Translations under genes and position numbers: made by a program
The notes under the pieces: model-generated
Database searches by the model: none
What the model was told of the DNA's origin: nothing
What the model saw: the letters and a program-made list of their open reading frames with translations, nothing else
Origin: Chitinimonas sp. BJB300
GTDB lineage: Bacteria; Pseudomonadota; Gammaproteobacteria; Burkholderiales; Chitinimonadaceae
DNA length: 64,000 nucleotides
Reading direction: 5' to 3'
NCBI RefSeq assembly: GCF_002735695.1
Contig: NZ_PDZH01000002.1
Coordinates: forward strand, 1 to 64,000
In this document: one piece after another, positions 33,458 to 43,258 of the stretch
Position numbering within the stretch: the first letter of the stretch is position 1
How the letters are laid out: every line of letters starts with the position of its first letter

Positions 33458-35227
33458 CTACCTTAACGAGCTGTCGGGTTGTTGGCCGGTGATGCCATGG
33501 GCAATCCATTCAGAGAGTGCGGTAATCGTGGCGGCGGGATTGGCACCCAGCGCACCGGGGATGATGGAGCCATCGGCTACATACAGCCCGGTGTAGCCGA
33601 AAACCTGGCCCCGATCTTGTTCGCCGGCACTTACCACGCCTTCGCTTGGGCTATCGGCCAGGGTACAGCCACCGAGCGGATGTACCGAGACGTTATGCCG
33701 CATCGGCCATAGCCAGTTCGGCATAGGGAGGAAATACCGGCCACCGCTGAATGTCTTGAATCGTTCTCCTATGGCCAGGATGGCGTCGTACAGCTTTTGG
33801 CTGGTCTTTTGCGGCCAGTCCAAATCAAGAAAGCCGGCTGGGTTGAGTGAAAAGCGCCCATCAGATTTATCGATGCCCATGCAGAGCAGAACAGAACTGT
33901 ATTGGGTGATGTCTTGACTGAGCAACTGATTGATCAGACCACCCATGCGCCGGCTATTGTGGCCGGGGTAGAGCGAGCAAATGGCCTCTTTGACGACGCT
34001 GAGCAAGATTTTGAAACGGTCCCAAGGGTCGAGAACAGGTTCCAGCGTCGCCATGGCCCAGCCTGCATGCGTGGGGACGCTGGCGTCTTCGAGCAGGAAG
34101 GCGCGGTCGGGATCGTGGTTTTCAAACAGGTGGTGGTCGGTGTATTGCGTAATCACCGGCCCGTAGGTGGAGTTGATTTCCTTTTTGCCGTCCAATACAA
34201 ACGACAGGAAATCGCCATTGCCCGAGAAGCGGTATCCCAGCCGTGGGCTGATGGCAGGCAGGCTGTGGAAGACATCGCGACAGCGCAGCAGCAATTCGTT
34301 GCTGCCCAATGTACCAGCTGATACCACGACGCGTTGTGTCGTCACCGAGCCGGGCTGGTTGGAGCTGTAGTCGACATAATAGACCCGATACCCATGTTCA
34401 CCGTGTGCAGTGGCGTCGTCTTCGCCTGCTGCATTCAGCGGGATTATCCAGTTGACCTGGGTTTGGGTCTGAACCTTGGCGCCATGGTATTCGCGGGCTG
34501 CATGGATATAGTTCAGATCGGTTGAATTCTTGGCATGGACATTACAGCCAATGTCGCACTCGCCGCAGTAGGTGCAGGAGGTTTGTACCGCACCGTAGCG
34601 GTTTTTTTCCTGTAGCCCGATTTCGGAGGGCTGGGGTTGGTTGGCGTAGCTATAGTCGTGGCCGAAGAAAACGGCGATGTCAGCAAGCTTGCTGGGCAGG
34701 TTCTGCTCGGCGGCGAAGCGTTGGAATGCCTGTGTACGCAGTATGAATCGTGTGTCGTTTTCATCCCGATGAGGGGGGATCGTGCGTGCGCCCAATACAG
34801 ACTGTGCCACATCGTAATAGGGTGCCAGGGTTTGCAGGTTCAGCCCCTTGGGCCAATTTTGTTCGAACAGCCGGGCGGATGGGCGCAGGAAGACATTGGC
34901 GTAGATGAGCGAGCCGCCGCCCAGGCCGGCGCAGGTGACCGTGTCCATGCGTGGGAAGCTGCGGACATCGAACATCCCCAGCAGCATGTTTTTGTTGGTT
35001 TTTTGCTGAAGGACATGGCTGGGACGTACGCTTTTGTCGTCGGCGGGGCTCCAGAAGTTACTGGCCAGGTCATTGGGGCTGCGGGGGAATCGGCCCTTGG
35101 GGTAGGCCTTGCCTCTTTCAAGCAACAGCACCTTGCCAGGCCAGCGTTTGCTCAGTCTGGCGCACATAGTGCCGCCGCCAAAGCCACTGCCGATAATAAG
35201 GGCTTCGTGCTCCATCACAATAGACAT
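33458..35227 (-). CDS. GMC-family FAD oxidoreductase (cholesterol-oxidase-like)
   Basis: The 589-residue protein begins with the FAD-binding EALIIGSGFGGGTMCARLSKRWPGKVLLLERG. It carries GLGGGSLIYANVFLRP, VVSAGTLGSNELLLR, the conserved HPLGGCTLADSPSEGVV and the closing YVADGSIIPGALGANPAATITALSEWIA, all features of the GMC fold. A Cys-rich insert CTYCGECDIGCN (ferredoxin-like) occurs in the cholesterol-oxidase-like branch. The family oxidises alcohols and sterols. I cannot tell the substrate; bacteria of this kind do not make sterols, so a hopanoid, terpenoid or long-chain alcohol is possible. The start may be Met1 or Met5. It heads the three-gene operon and is divergent to the kinase gene. Confidence 0.85.
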   Translation of the reverse strand: MSIVMEHEALIIGSGFGGGTMCARLSKRWPGKVLLLERGKAYPKGRFPRSPNDLASNFWSPADDKSVRPSHVLQQKTNKNMLLGMFDVRSFPRMDTVTCAGLGGGSLIYANVFLRPSARLFEQNWPKGLNLQTLAPYYDVAQSVLGARTIPPHRDENDTRFILRTQAFQRFAAEQNLPSKLADIAVFFGHDYSYANQPQPSEIGLQEKNRYGAVQTSCTYCGECDIGCNVHAKNSTDLNYIHAAREYHGAKVQTQTQVNWIIPLNAAGEDDATAHGEHGYRVYYVDYSSNQPGSVTTQRVVVSAGTLGSNELLLRCRDVFHSLPAISPRLGYRFSGNGDFLSFVLDGKKEINSTYGPVITQYTDHHLFENHDPDRAFLLEDASVPTHAGWAMATLEPVLDPWDRFKILLSVVKEAICSLYPGHNSRRMGGLINQLLSQDITQYSSVLLCMGIDKSDGRFSLNPAGFLDLDWPQKTSQKLYDAILAIGERFKTFSGGRYFLPMPNWLWPMRHNVSVHPLGGCTLADSPSEGVVSAGEQDRGQVFGYTGLYVADGSIIPGALGANPAATITALSEWIAHGITGQQPDSSLR

Positions 35228-35264
35228 GCTCTATCCTTCTTATGTTCATCTCTATTCGAAGCAG

Positions 35265-35285
35265 TCTAGCCAAGGCTAGGCTAGA
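35265..35285. promoter_or_regulatory. Inverted repeat in the divergent GMC/kinase promoter region
   Basis: TCTAGCC, seven bases, GGCTAGA form an exact inverted repeat 38-58 bp upstream of the GMC start codon and before the kinase gene. It is a candidate operator for either gene. Confidence 0.35.
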
Positions 35286-35368
35286 AGCCAGCGCAAGTGC
35301 TTATTGTTCATCTGCTAGGATTAAGCGCTAATCGCCCATTGCTGCAGGACCGGCCTACTTTATTGTTG

Positions 35369-38300
35369 ATGCAGACCATGCTCCCTTCTTTGTCCATCTT
35401 GGCTGGCTGCCGGTACTTGCTGCGAGGCTTGTTGGTGCTTGGCGTCTGTTGTTCTGCGATGGCATTGGAAAGCAAGGGATTGGTGTTGGGTGACGCGGAG
35501 AATGAAGGCCTTTCGCTGCTGCCTTATCTGACCGTATTGGAAGACCGCGGCCAAACGATGACGCTGGAGCAGGTGCGCACTGCAGATCGCAGCCATTTGT
35601 TCGAATCACGCTCGGGTGGTGGGCAGTCACTTAATTTTGGCCTGTCTCGCTCAGCGTTCTGGCTCAAACTGACATTACGCAACCCCAGCAATACATCGTT
35701 GGACCGATTGATTGAGATCGCCTACGCGCACCACGATAAGCTGGTTCTCTACCAACCGGGGCCAGATGGTCGTTACCATGGCTTGCATAGTGGCGGCGAG
35801 CTGCCATTTGCGGAGCGGCCGTATCCGAGCCGTTTTTTCGTATTGCCTGTGACCTTGCCGGCCGGTGCCGAGCAGACGCTTTATCTGCGTATGGCATCTG
35901 ATTCGTCGATGGATATTCCCATCAAGCTCTGGTCCCATTCCGCCTTTGAACAGCACCAGCTCATAGACTATATCGGCCAAGCTTTGTATTTCGGCATGGC
36001 GATGGCGATGGGCCTGTTCAACCTGCTGCTCTTTTTGGTCCTGCGCGATCGTTCCTACCTGCTTTATGTTGGCTTTGTTGTTGCTGCGGCGTTGTCCCTG
36101 GCTTGCTACAACGGCGTCGCCTATGAATTTCTGTGGCCAGCTTCTCCCCGCTGGGCCAAGACGTCCACCATGATATTTTTTGCCATGAGTACATGGTTGT
36201 TACTGCTGTTCATGCGCAATCTGCTCGAAACCGAACGGTATGTGCCTAGGTTTGATAAGGCTCTGAAGGTCTTTGCGTTGATAAATCCGCTGCAGGTGCT
36301 GGGTTTGATGTTGGCCTTCCGGTCTACCTTGCCGATTGCCATTTTGATTGATTCGGTCACCATGCTGATGTTGCTGGTCACCAGCATCGCCTGCGTTTTC
36401 AAAGGCCAGCGCAGCGCCAAGTATTTTCTGGCTGCCTTTAGCTTCCTGATACTTGCCGCAGCTATGACTGGCATGCGCAGCTTTGGTGTTTTGCCGACCA
36501 ACTTCCTCACCGTCAACGGCATGCAGTTTGGGTCTGCCTTGGAAATGCTGCTGTTGGCGTTTGCCTTGGCCGAACGCTTCAATGCGATACGGCTTGAGAA
36601 GGAAAAGGCCCAGGCCGAGGCATTGGCGGTGAATCTTGCATTGGTCGAGACCCTGCAATCGTCCGAACGGCTGTTGGAAGAGCGGGTGGAGCAGCGTACG
36701 CATGAACTCATTGAGGCGAATGAGCGTCTGCAGGAACAGGAAATGGCGCTACGCCATGCCATGCACGTGGCGGAAGATGCATCGCGCTTGAAGTCCGAAT
36801 TCCTGGCCAATATGAGCCATGAAATACGTACGCCGATGAATGCGGTGATCGGCATGGCTTTTCTGGCGTTGAAGACCGATTTGAGCGTCAAGCAGCGCGA
36901 CTATGTGAGCAAGATCCACACTGCCGGCAATTCCCTGCTGTCCGTGATCAACGACGTGCTCGACTTCACCAAGATTGAAGCCGGCAAGCTGGATATGGAG
37001 CAAGTCAGCTTCTCACTTGATGAGGTATTGGGCAATGTCGCCACGGTGACAGCCCAGAAAGCCCAGGATAAGCAGCTCGAATACCTTTTCCAGATTCCAC
37101 CTGAGGTGCCACGCCAATTGATTGGTGATCCCCTGCGCTTGGGGCAGGTATTGATCAACGTTGCCAATAACGCGATCAAGTTCACCGAGGAAGGGGAAAT
37201 CCTCCTCAGTTGTCATGTATTGCACCAGACTCAGGCGGAGGTCGGCTTGGAGTTTGTGATTCACGATACAGGCATAGGCATGACCGATAGCCAAGCTGCC
37301 AATCTTTTCCAGCCTTTTACGCAGGCAGATGGTTCTACCACGCGTAAATATGGTGGCACGGGGCTGGGGTTGGCGATCTGCAAGCGCTTGGTGAACATGA
37401 TGGGTGGTGAGATTGGCCTTGAGAGTGCACCAGGAAAGGGGTCGACTTTCCATTTCACTACTTGCTTTGGCCTTGCCAGTGCGACTCCCCCCATCAGCGC
37501 CGCCAATTTACAAGCATGGAAAGGTCTGAACGCATTGGTGGCTGACGACAACCACGTGGCCTGTGAAATATTGGTCGATGCATTGCAGACCCTGGGTATT
37601 CATGCAGATGTTGCATACGATGGTGCAGAAGCCTTGACGGCTATTAGGGAAGCGGACGCCAAGCATCCTTACCAGTTGGTGTTCTGTGACTGGAAAATGC
37701 CGCAGCTGGATGGCTTGGAGGTAGCGAAAGCGCTGCAGAAGCTGCATCTGCGACATAGGCCGAATTTTGTGCTGGTGACAGCATTTGGCCGCGAAGAGGT
37801 GCGCCAGCAGGCAGAGTTCGCCATGGTGGATGGCATCATGACCAAACCCATCAACCAAGCCAGCGTGGCGGAAACGCTTGCCTCGATATTGCATGCGCCG
37901 ACCAAGGTGGTAATCGCAATGCCGAGTGCCCAGGAAAGCGTGCCGCGCTGGTCGGGTGAACGCATATTGTTGGCCGAGGACAACGAGATCAATCAGCAGA
38001 TTGCTATTGAATTGCTGCAAGGCGAGGGGTTGCAGATTGAAGTTGCCGAAACAGGTGTCGAGGCACTTACGATGTTGCAAACTCAGTCATCCGACTATTA
38101 CCAGATGGTGCTGATGGATGTGCAGATGCCGGATATGGATGGCCACGAGGCAACAATTCAGATACGTTCGATGGCCCGTTTCAATGATTTGCCTATCCTC
38201 GCCATGACGGCACATGCGATGGTGGAAGAGCGTGAGCGTTGCCTGCTTGAAGGCATGCAGGATGTCATTACCAAACCGATTGATCCGCTGCGTATGTTCC

Positions 38301-38788
38301 TGACTTTGGAAAAATGGCTGCCGCCGCATAGTCATGCATCCGAGGCCAAACTTGCACCGCCGCAGGAGATAGACTCCGTGACAGAAGCGCCAAAGCCAGT
38401 GGTTGTAGCTGTGTCGCCCGATGAACCTAGCAAAACCGAAGTAGTGCTGAAGGGTTTTGACACAGAAACAGCATTGCGCCGAATGGGCGGCCGGCTGGAG
38501 TTTTACCATCGCATGCTCGCCAAATTGCCCAAGACGCTGGGCAATAACAGCGCCCAGCTGCATGCTGCCTTGGCTGACGCCGATCGGGCCACTGCTGAAC
38601 GTATAGCCCACACTACGCTGGGTGTGGCAGGGAATGTGGGGGCAGTGGAGCTGGCCGATATTGCCCGTACGCTTGAACAAGCGCTGCACGATGGTAATGA
38701 AACAGAAGCCTTGTTGGGCGAATTCGATACGTGTCTGGCTGGTGTGTTGGCGCAGATCGAAGTGCAATTTCCGCAGCCCGCCAGCTAA
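35369..38788 (+). CDS. Hybrid sensor histidine kinase: 7TM-DISM sensor, kinase, two receivers, HPt
   Basis: About 1139 residues from ATG 35369 (35297 and 35378 are alternatives; none has a clear ribosome-binding site). Order: signal or anchor segment, a periplasmic 7TMR-DISMED2 carbohydrate-binding-like domain ([16 protein letters not shown]), seven membrane helices (7TM-DISM), a coiled coil, HisKA with the phospho-His484 in [14 protein letters not shown], HATPase with [16 protein letters not shown] and [14 protein letters not shown], receiver 1 ([12 protein letters not shown]), receiver 2 ([11 protein letters not shown]) and an HPt domain with [13 protein letters not shown]. No output regulator is adjacent. 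The ligand may be a carbohydrate, by analogy with the family. Confidence 0.93.
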   Translation: MQTMLPSLSILAGCRYLLRGLLVLGVCCSAMALESKGLVLGDAENEGLSLLPYLTVLEDRGQTMTLEQVRTADRSHLFESRSGGGQSLNFGLSRSAFWLKLTLRNPSNTSLDRLIEIAYAHHDKLVLYQPGPDGRYHGLHSGGELPFAERPYPSRFFVLPVTLPAGAEQTLYLRMASDSSMDIPIKLWSHSAFEQHQLIDYIGQALYFGMAMAMGLFNLLLFLVLRDRSYLLYVGFVVAAALSLACYNGVAYEFLWPASPRWAKTSTMIFFAMSTWLLLLFMRNLLETERYVPRFDKALKVFALINPLQVLGLMLAFRSTLPIAILIDSVTMLMLLVTSIACVFKGQRSAKYFLAAFSFLILAAAMTGMRSFGVLPTNFLTVNGMQFGSALEMLLLAFALAERFNAIRLEKEKAQAEALAVNLALVETLQSSERLLEERVEQRTHELIEANERLQEQEMALRHAMHVAEDASRLKSEFLANMSHEIRTPMNAVIGMAFLALKTDLSVKQRDYVSKIHTAGNSLLSVINDVLDFTKIEAGKLDMEQVSFSLDEVLGNVATVTAQKAQDKQLEYLFQIPPEVPRQLIGDPLRLGQVLINVANNAIKFTEEGEILLSCHVLHQTQAEVGLEFVIHDTGIGMTDSQAANLFQPFTQADGSTTRKYGGTGLGLAICKRLVNMMGGEIGLESAPGKGSTFHFTTCFGLASATPPISAANLQAWKGLNALVADDNHVACEILVDALQTLGIHADVAYDGAEALTAIREADAKHPYQLVFCDWKMPQLDGLEVAKALQKLHLRHRPNFVLVTAFGREEVRQQAEFAMVDGIMTKPINQASVAETLASILHAPTKVVIAMPSAQESVPRWSGERILLAEDNEINQQIAIELLQGEGLQIEVAETGVEALTMLQTQSSDYYQMVLMDVQMPDMDGHEATIQIRSMARFNDLPILAMTAHAMVEERERCLLEGMQDVITKPIDPLRMFLTLEKWLPPHSHASEAKLAPPQEIDSVTEAPKPVVVAVSPDEPSKTEVVLKGFDTETALRRMGGRLEFYHRMLAKLPKTLGNNSAQLHAALADADRATAERIAHTTLGVAGNVGAVELADIARTLEQALHDGNETEALLGEFDTCLAGVLAQIEVQFPQPAS

Positions 38789-39481
38789 CCGCATGCGTGT
38801 GGCGGTGTTGAAAACAACACGCGTTGTTTAATTGGCTGCTTGACGGCCTTCGCTGCCAGAGGGACAATCCGGGTTCCCTTCCCAACTCTACAGGAGATAG
38901 CGATGACCAAATTTGACCTTTTCCTCCTGTCGGCCGTTGCTTCAGAACACGCTCAGCGTTCATAGCGTCCCTCCGGGCCAATGCGCTGCCGGAAAAAGTG
39001 TGCAAGCTAGGCAAGTGCTCGTTTTCGCTGTTTAGCGAGTTTATTCCTCAAGCACTCTCTTTCCTGTGTCTATGCCGCGTGTAACAGCCTCATCGGTTGT
39101 TCGCAGCAGATACCTAAGCGTGTTCCAAGCTGCCTCTCGCCCCTTGCTTGCCATGTACCGTCATGTCGCAGGGCACCCCTAAAACTTCGTCTTCGCTGTG
39201 ATACGGCGTCGAAAAAATATCGTCGGGCAAAACCCGCCCAAACTGCATCGGTATTTTTTGTTTACAGCATTGTTTTGGCTGTAGTCGAAGTTCTTCGAGT
39301 CCCCTTGTAATGCATCTCTGCAAGCTAGGCGCGTAGTCCCTGCCGTTGCTCGGCCGACTTCCGTGTTTTTCGTGCTATGCGCTTTACGCGCCATGGCGGG
39401 GCCGACGCATGTCGTTGGCGAATGGCAAAGATGATGGCTGTGACAGGGTCTGATTCGTGCCGCTTCTGGACGATAAGACAA
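38789..39481. other. 693-bp region between the kinase gene and rsgA
   Basis: There is no ordinary gene. It holds a 20-codon frame with a good ribosome-binding site (38903-38965), then a nested hairpin at 39014-39056 (outer AGTGCT/AGCACT, inner CGCTGTTTAGCG). The 12-base direct repeat TGCAAGCTAGGC occurs at about 39001 and 39318, and the palindrome TCGAAGTTCTTCGA at 39285-39298. The layout resembles a leader peptide followed by a structured RNA, but the next gene is rsgA, for which such control is not known to me. Confidence 0.4.
38903..38965 (+). CDS. Possible 20-residue leader peptide
   Basis: ATG follows CAGGAGATAGCG (AGGAG eight bases before the start) and encodes MTKFDLFLLSAVASEHAQRS with a TAG stop. 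The ribosome-binding site is among the best in this part of the window. A nested hairpin begins about 50 bases after the stop. The peptide is short, hydrophobic in its centre and matches nothing I know. It may be a regulatory leader, or the frame may be accidental. Confidence 0.35.
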   Translation: MTKFDLFLLSAVASEHAQRS

Positions 39482-40555
39482 ATGAACGAGTTCGATTTCG
39501 AAACCCTGTGTGCAATCGGTTTGAACCATAACCTGGCTACGCAATGGTTTTCCCTGCCGCAAGCCGAGACTTGCAGCCTGATGCGGGTCATCGAGGTGCA
39601 ACGCGACTGGTTGCATGTACACGATGGCCATACCGAGTACGCCGGCCGCGTCTTGCCGGCGTTATCGGCGGAACTGTACGCCGCAGGCACGGGTTTGGCA
39701 GTCGGTGATTGGGTTGGGGTAAAGGCCCAACCGCAAGGGGAATGGTGGGTGCATTGCCAGCTGGCACCCCAAAGCCACCTGGCTCGCCGAGCCAATGATG
39801 GCCGACGTCAGCCGTTGGCAAGCAATATCGACACGGCATTGCTGGTGATGGGTTTGGACCATGACTTCAACCTGCGGCGTATTGAGCGTTATCTGGCGTT
39901 AGTGCAGGCCGCGGGGGTGATGGGTGTAGTGGTATTCACCAAGGTGGATATCGGCCACGAGGTGGAGGCACGCATGGCCCAACTGCATGAACGCCTACCA
40001 CGCAATGTGCCAACTTATGCGGTAAATGCATTGGCTTTGGCCACACAGCAGGAGCTTGCGCCATGGCTAGGGAGGGGCCAAACCTTGGTCCTATTGGGTT
40101 CCTCAGGTGCCGGGAAATCCACACTGACCAATACCCTGAGTGGCAGCAGCGTGCAGCAAACCGGTGGTCTACGGCAGGGGGATGGACGAGGACGGCATAC
40201 CACTACCGCCCGGTCGCTGCATCTTTGCCCAGAAGGCGCATGCATTATCGACACGCCGGGTTTGCGGACATGGCGACCCGATGCGGATGCAGACAGTTTG
40301 GCGGCGACTTTTGAGGACATTGAGGCGCTGGCTCAGCACTGTCATTTTCGTGATTGCCAGCATGGTGATGAACCTGGCTGCGCGGTAAGGGATGTCATAC
40401 CCGCAGACCGTCTACTCAATTATCACAAACTATTACGTGAGGTTCGCCGTAGCCAGCAGACACCGTTGGAGCGTAAAGCCCAGCAGGCGAAATGGAAGGT
40501 AATCGGCAAGGCAGGCAAGCAACGTAATCAAGAAAAACGACGAGGAAATTTATGA
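39482..40555 (+). CDS. rsgA: Ribosome small-subunit-dependent GTPase A
   Basis: RsgA is a late 30S maturation GTPase. The 357-residue protein has the family's circularly permuted order: an OB-fold (WLHVHDGHTEYAGRVLPAL), then G4 FTKVD, G1 [16 protein letters not shown] and G3 IDTPGLRTW, then a zinc-binding tail HCHFRDCQHGDEPGCAV. The start ATG 39482 (MNEFDFETLCAIG) is chosen by family similarity; the frame opens at 39377. The stop overlaps the next small gene by four bases (ATGA). Confidence 0.94.
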   Translation: MNEFDFETLCAIGLNHNLATQWFSLPQAETCSLMRVIEVQRDWLHVHDGHTEYAGRVLPALSAELYAAGTGLAVGDWVGVKAQPQGEWWVHCQLAPQSHLARRANDGRRQPLASNIDTALLVMGLDHDFNLRRIERYLALVQAAGVMGVVVFTKVDIGHEVEARMAQLHERLPRNVPTYAVNALALATQQELAPWLGRGQTLVLLGSSGAGKSTLTNTLSGSSVQQTGGLRQGDGRGRHTTTARSLHLCPEGACIIDTPGLRTWRPDADADSLAATFEDIEALAQHCHFRDCQHGDEPGCAVRDVIPADRLLNYHKLLREVRRSQQTPLERKAQQAKWKVIGKAGKQRNQEKRRGNL

Positions 40556-40740
40556 TCAGTCAATTGCAAATGAAGATGTTTAGACCGAAAGCCAAGGCGG
40601 CTTTGGTTAAGACTGAGGCCGCCAGGAAGCTTGGCCACCATGCTGTGGTGGGCACAACGGCGAGTGAAAGCCAGGAAAGAATCGTACGGGAAGAGAACCA
40701 AGTCCTGCAGGCGAATGCACTGATGTTTCGCTACTGGTAA
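40552..40740 (+). CDS. Small hypothetical protein coupled to rsgA
   Basis: A 62-residue frame whose ATG overlaps the rsgA stop as ATGA, the usual sign of translational coupling. The product is charged and probably helical (RPKAKAALVKTEAARKLGHH, SESQERIVREENQVLQANALMFRYW), with no signal peptide or membrane segment. I do not recognise it. The coupling and typical codon use support a real gene. A chimeric A/B repeat follows the stop by about 90 bp. Confidence 0.55.
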   Translation: MISQLQMKMFRPKAKAALVKTEAARKLGHHAVVGTTASESQERIVREENQVLQANALMFRYW

Positions 40741-40831
40741 TTTGCCCATACATGGCACAAACTCGGATACGTGTTATGGCAAGGCAATGGGGTAAGGTGC
40801 TGTTGCTGGTGGTACTTCCTCCTTGCCTTGC

Positions 40832-40978
40832 CATAGCTCGCGAGACTTTTGACAGGTTCTTACTGCGCAGCTGTGATCAGGGCTCATGTGCTGCTCGAAA
40901 TCCTTATGTACATTCCGGTTTCTGTGCTGTGCTTCACCCTGCTGACAGCTGCTCGTGACAGATCGTAAACAGGCTCTA
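40832..40978 (+). repeat. Chimeric repeat: right end of family A joined to family B (copy B4)
   Basis: It begins with the family A right half (ATAGCTCGCGAGACTTTTGACAGGTTCTTA) and continues directly into the interior and right end of family B (CTGCGCAGCTGTGATCAGGG to GATCGTAAACAGGCTCTAA). The left end of B is missing. This looks like recombination between, or insertion of, one family into the other. It sits between two convergent genes. Confidence 0.75.
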
Positions 40979-41011
40979 AGGACATACTCATTCAACTCCA
41001 GGGCCGTTAAC

Positions 41012-41413
41012 CTAGGGTTTTAGCTTGGCGAGGCGGTCTCGTTCCGCTTGCAGGATATAGCGTTGGATTAGGTTCTGCGCCGGTGTGCCCAGATTGAGAA
41101 ACTGGGCCCCGCTGCGAGTGGTGCGAATACCATTGCGCAAAGTGATGTCATTGACGACACGAATCTCTATATCGGCAACCAGCGTGCCAAGTTTGGGTAG
41201 TTCGATACGAATGCCACGGTACTTTACCCCAGGCCGAAGCAAGAGGCCGGGCATATAGCCAAGGATACCGAGACCACCGGCGCTCAAGTCCACCAAATCG
41301 ATTTCCACTTCGTCGCCCTGCACGGGTACAAAGCAGGACAAAGGTGCAACTTCCAAGGTCATCAGCCGATAGTACGCACGCCTTTGCTCGGGCGTCTGGT
41401 CGTGTTGGCTCAT
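41012..41413 (-). CDS. PilZ-domain protein (c-di-GMP receptor)
   Basis: From ATG 41413 (GGAG seven bases before) the product is 133 residues, essentially one PilZ domain. It has the c-di-GMP-binding RRAYYR (RxxxR) near the N-terminus, LSAGGLG (DxSxxG type, here DLSAGG), and a following beta-barrel (GVKYRGIRIELPKLGTLVADIEIRVVND). The first part, before the RRAYYR, is short, so it lacks the YcgR N-domain. A terminator for the porin gene lies upstream, which excludes the longer start at 41488. It could answer c-di-GMP made by the globin-coupled cyclase in this window. Confidence 0.85.
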   Translation of the reverse strand: MSQHDQTPEQRRAYYRLMTLEVAPLSCFVPVQGDEVEIDLVDLSAGGLGILGYMPGLLLRPGVKYRGIRIELPKLGTLVADIEIRVVNDITLRNGIRTTRSGAQFLNLGTPAQNLIQRYILQAERDRLAKLKP

Positions 41414-41485
41414 GCGCATGCTCCAGAATTGGGGGCTATTGGGAATTGTAGTGCAGGGCCATGGCGCTTGGCGGCTGAAAAGAAG

Positions 41486-41505
41486 CACCCCGCTTCAGCG
41501 GGGTG
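41486..41505 (-). terminator. Rho-independent terminator after the porin gene
   Basis: CACCCCGC, a four-base loop and GCGGGGTG form a GC-rich stem followed on the minus strand by CTTCTTTTC. It lies about 30 bp after the porin stop and upstream of the PilZ gene. Confidence 0.75.
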
Positions 41506-41536
41506 ATGGTGTGACAGATCAACCAATCCTTGGTGT

Positions 41537-42586
41537 TTAGAACAGGTGAATCAGACCCGTTGTCCAAGTGCTGTTCTTGCGTGCAGTGGCGGCTTGTCCT
41601 GCGGAGGTTTGAAGCAGGCCACCTGCATTCTGGTCATTTTTAGCTTGTGTGAACTCGGTGTAGACAATGCTGCGCTTGGACAGAGCGTAATCAACCCCCA
41701 ATGCCCAGTAGGTGCCGCCGGTATCACTAAGTGTTCCCGAACTTTTGATGTTGCCGAGTTTGGTGAAGCCAAGGCGCGCAGTGAGATCACCAAATGGTTG
41801 GGTGATGACGGTGATGAAACTATTTCGCTTAAGAGATACGCCAGAGACGTTGACTTGCGCACGCCGTACGGCAACCTTCAGGTTGGTGCCCATTGGCAAG
41901 GTGTAACCACCGCCAAACAGGTAGTTTTTGACGGTAGTGCCTGCTACCGGTGTCTTGGTGCCATCTGCGCCATTATTGGTAGGGTCCAAGTCCTTTTGGT
42001 TTTCAAAAGCAAACACGGCGGTGATGGGGCCACCTGCGTAGTCGATAGCGCCAATGACGGCACGGGGTGATACACCGCTGGTCTTGCCTTCCATATCGGC
42101 ATATTGCAGCTTGCCAGTGAAGCCCGAGATAGAGGGTGATTCGTAAGCGATACTATTGCTAATGCGGTAGTAGGCACCATCGATCAGCAAGCTGTTGATC
42201 ATGGTCGAATTGCCATTAAAGCCATCAAAGCCTTCCTGGGCCAGATCGAAGTAAGTCTTGCCACGACCTAGCTTGGCCTTACCCCAGCTGTCAGCCTTGA
42301 AGCCGAGCCAGCCTTCACGATTTGCAAACCCCGCTTTGCTGGCGTCATCCATCGCTACTTTGCTCTCAATCTGGAAGAACGCCTTCAAGCCGCCGTCCAA
42401 CGCCTCTTCACCCTTGAAACCAATGCGTGACCCAGTGTCTTCCACCAGCATCTTGGTGGTAACGCCATCGTTGGCCCGGGTAACAGCAAGCTGGGCAATA
42501 CCGTAGATAACGACATTATCATCGGCATGTACTGCCTGTGCTGCAAACAGACTGGCGAGAACGGCAGCAATTGCGGTGAATTTCAT
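41537..42586 (-). CDS. Outer-membrane general porin (Gram-negative porin family)
   Basis: The 349-residue protein forms a 16-stranded trimeric barrel for passive solute entry. It has a signal peptide (KFTAIAAVLASLFAAQAVHA), the N-terminal strand DDNVVIYGIAQLAV, EDTGSRIGFKGEEALDGGLKAFFQIES, the loop-3 region GRGKTYFDLAQEGFDGF, and the C-terminal WTTGLIHLF ending in Phe, which is the BAM recognition signal. AGGAG lies eight bases before the ATG. It is of the type common in Burkholderiales and Neisseriales. A terminator follows the gene. Confidence 0.93.
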   Translation of the reverse strand: MKFTAIAAVLASLFAAQAVHADDNVVIYGIAQLAVTRANDGVTTKMLVEDTGSRIGFKGEEALDGGLKAFFQIESKVAMDDASKAGFANREGWLGFKADSWGKAKLGRGKTYFDLAQEGFDGFNGNSTMINSLLIDGAYYRISNSIAYESPSISGFTGKLQYADMEGKTSGVSPRAVIGAIDYAGGPITAVFAFENQKDLDPTNNGADGTKTPVAGTTVKNYLFGGGYTLPMGTNLKVAVRRAQVNVSGVSLKRNSFITVITQPFGDLTARLGFTKLGNIKSSGTLSDTGGTYWALGVDYALSKRSIVYTEFTQAKNDQNAGGLLQTSAGQAATARKNSTWTTGLIHLF

Positions 42587-42983
42587 TCGGAAGCTCCTGA
42601 TTATCTTTTGTTGCGTCAGTTGATGGCGGATTGGCAGGACGCTTTAACCCACGTTACCTGTACAGGAAATTAGGACAGGCGCAAGCGTGCTATCGGCAGT
42701 CCATTGTTCGGCGCGAATGAATGCAGGCTGCATTAGGGAAATCCCGGGGGTTAATTTGAAAAGCATGAAAACTACGTGCCCACGGTCAGCTAATTGGGTG
42801 TCAAACCGCCGGCTAAACCGCACCTATGAAGGGTTTCCGGTGTTCTTTTCAGTAGTGGATGTACTTTGGGCTTACAGCGTCGAACGGGACATTTCGCATC
42901 AGATTTTGTTGCAAATATACAAATTGTTGCTTTTTTGTTATTGAAACTGATGTGAAATTTCGCGAGCTAACCAAAGACAGCCT
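42587..42983. other. Upstream region of the porin gene
   Basis: About 400 bp of non-coding DNA containing the porin ribosome-binding site (AGGAG at the left edge, minus strand) and an AT-rich tract near 42900-42950 (TTTGTTGCAAATATACAAATTG). No certain gene is seen; short frames here have no recognisable content. The porin promoter is expected within the first 150 bp. Confidence 0.45.
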
Positions 42984-43119
42984 TACAACTGGTTTACGAT
43001 CTGTCGCGAGCAGTCGTCAGCGCAGCGCAGAAACCGGAATGTACGCTGGTACATGAGGACTTCGAGCAGCACATGAGCCCTGATCATGGCTGCGCAGTAA
43101 GTTCGTAAACAAGTTCTTA
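42984..43119 (-). repeat. Dispersed MITE-like repeat, family B, copy B3 (inverted)
   Basis: About 136 bp in the opposite orientation to B1: TACAACTGGTTTACGATCTG at the left and TTCGTAAACAAGTTCTTA at the right, with GAGCAGTCGTCAGCGCAGCGCAGAAACCGGAAT and GCAGCACATGAGCCCTGATCATGGCTGCGCA between. Directly after the right TA a second tip (TAGAACTTGTTTTAC) begins, probably a remnant of another copy. Confidence 0.85.
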
Positions 43120-43258
43120 GAACTTGTTTTACCTCGCTTGGTTTGGGACTAAGCCTTGTTGACGTTACCTAGCGTGCTACAGGCGGCATTAGTCGTAAGC
43201 ACAGGACTTTGGCTTAGGCGAGACGGGAGGGAGAATACCAGTCAGGCAGCAGATGGCT

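Noticed and set aside
36121-36891. 256-codon minus-strand frame opposite the hybrid kinase
   Set aside because: It lies entirely inside the membrane and kinase-coding part of the hybrid kinase, with no ribosome-binding site or motif.
38903-38965. Assigning the short frame to the Mg2+-transporter leader-peptide family
   Set aside because: It lacks Pro-rich or other known leader residues, and no Mg2+ transporter gene follows.
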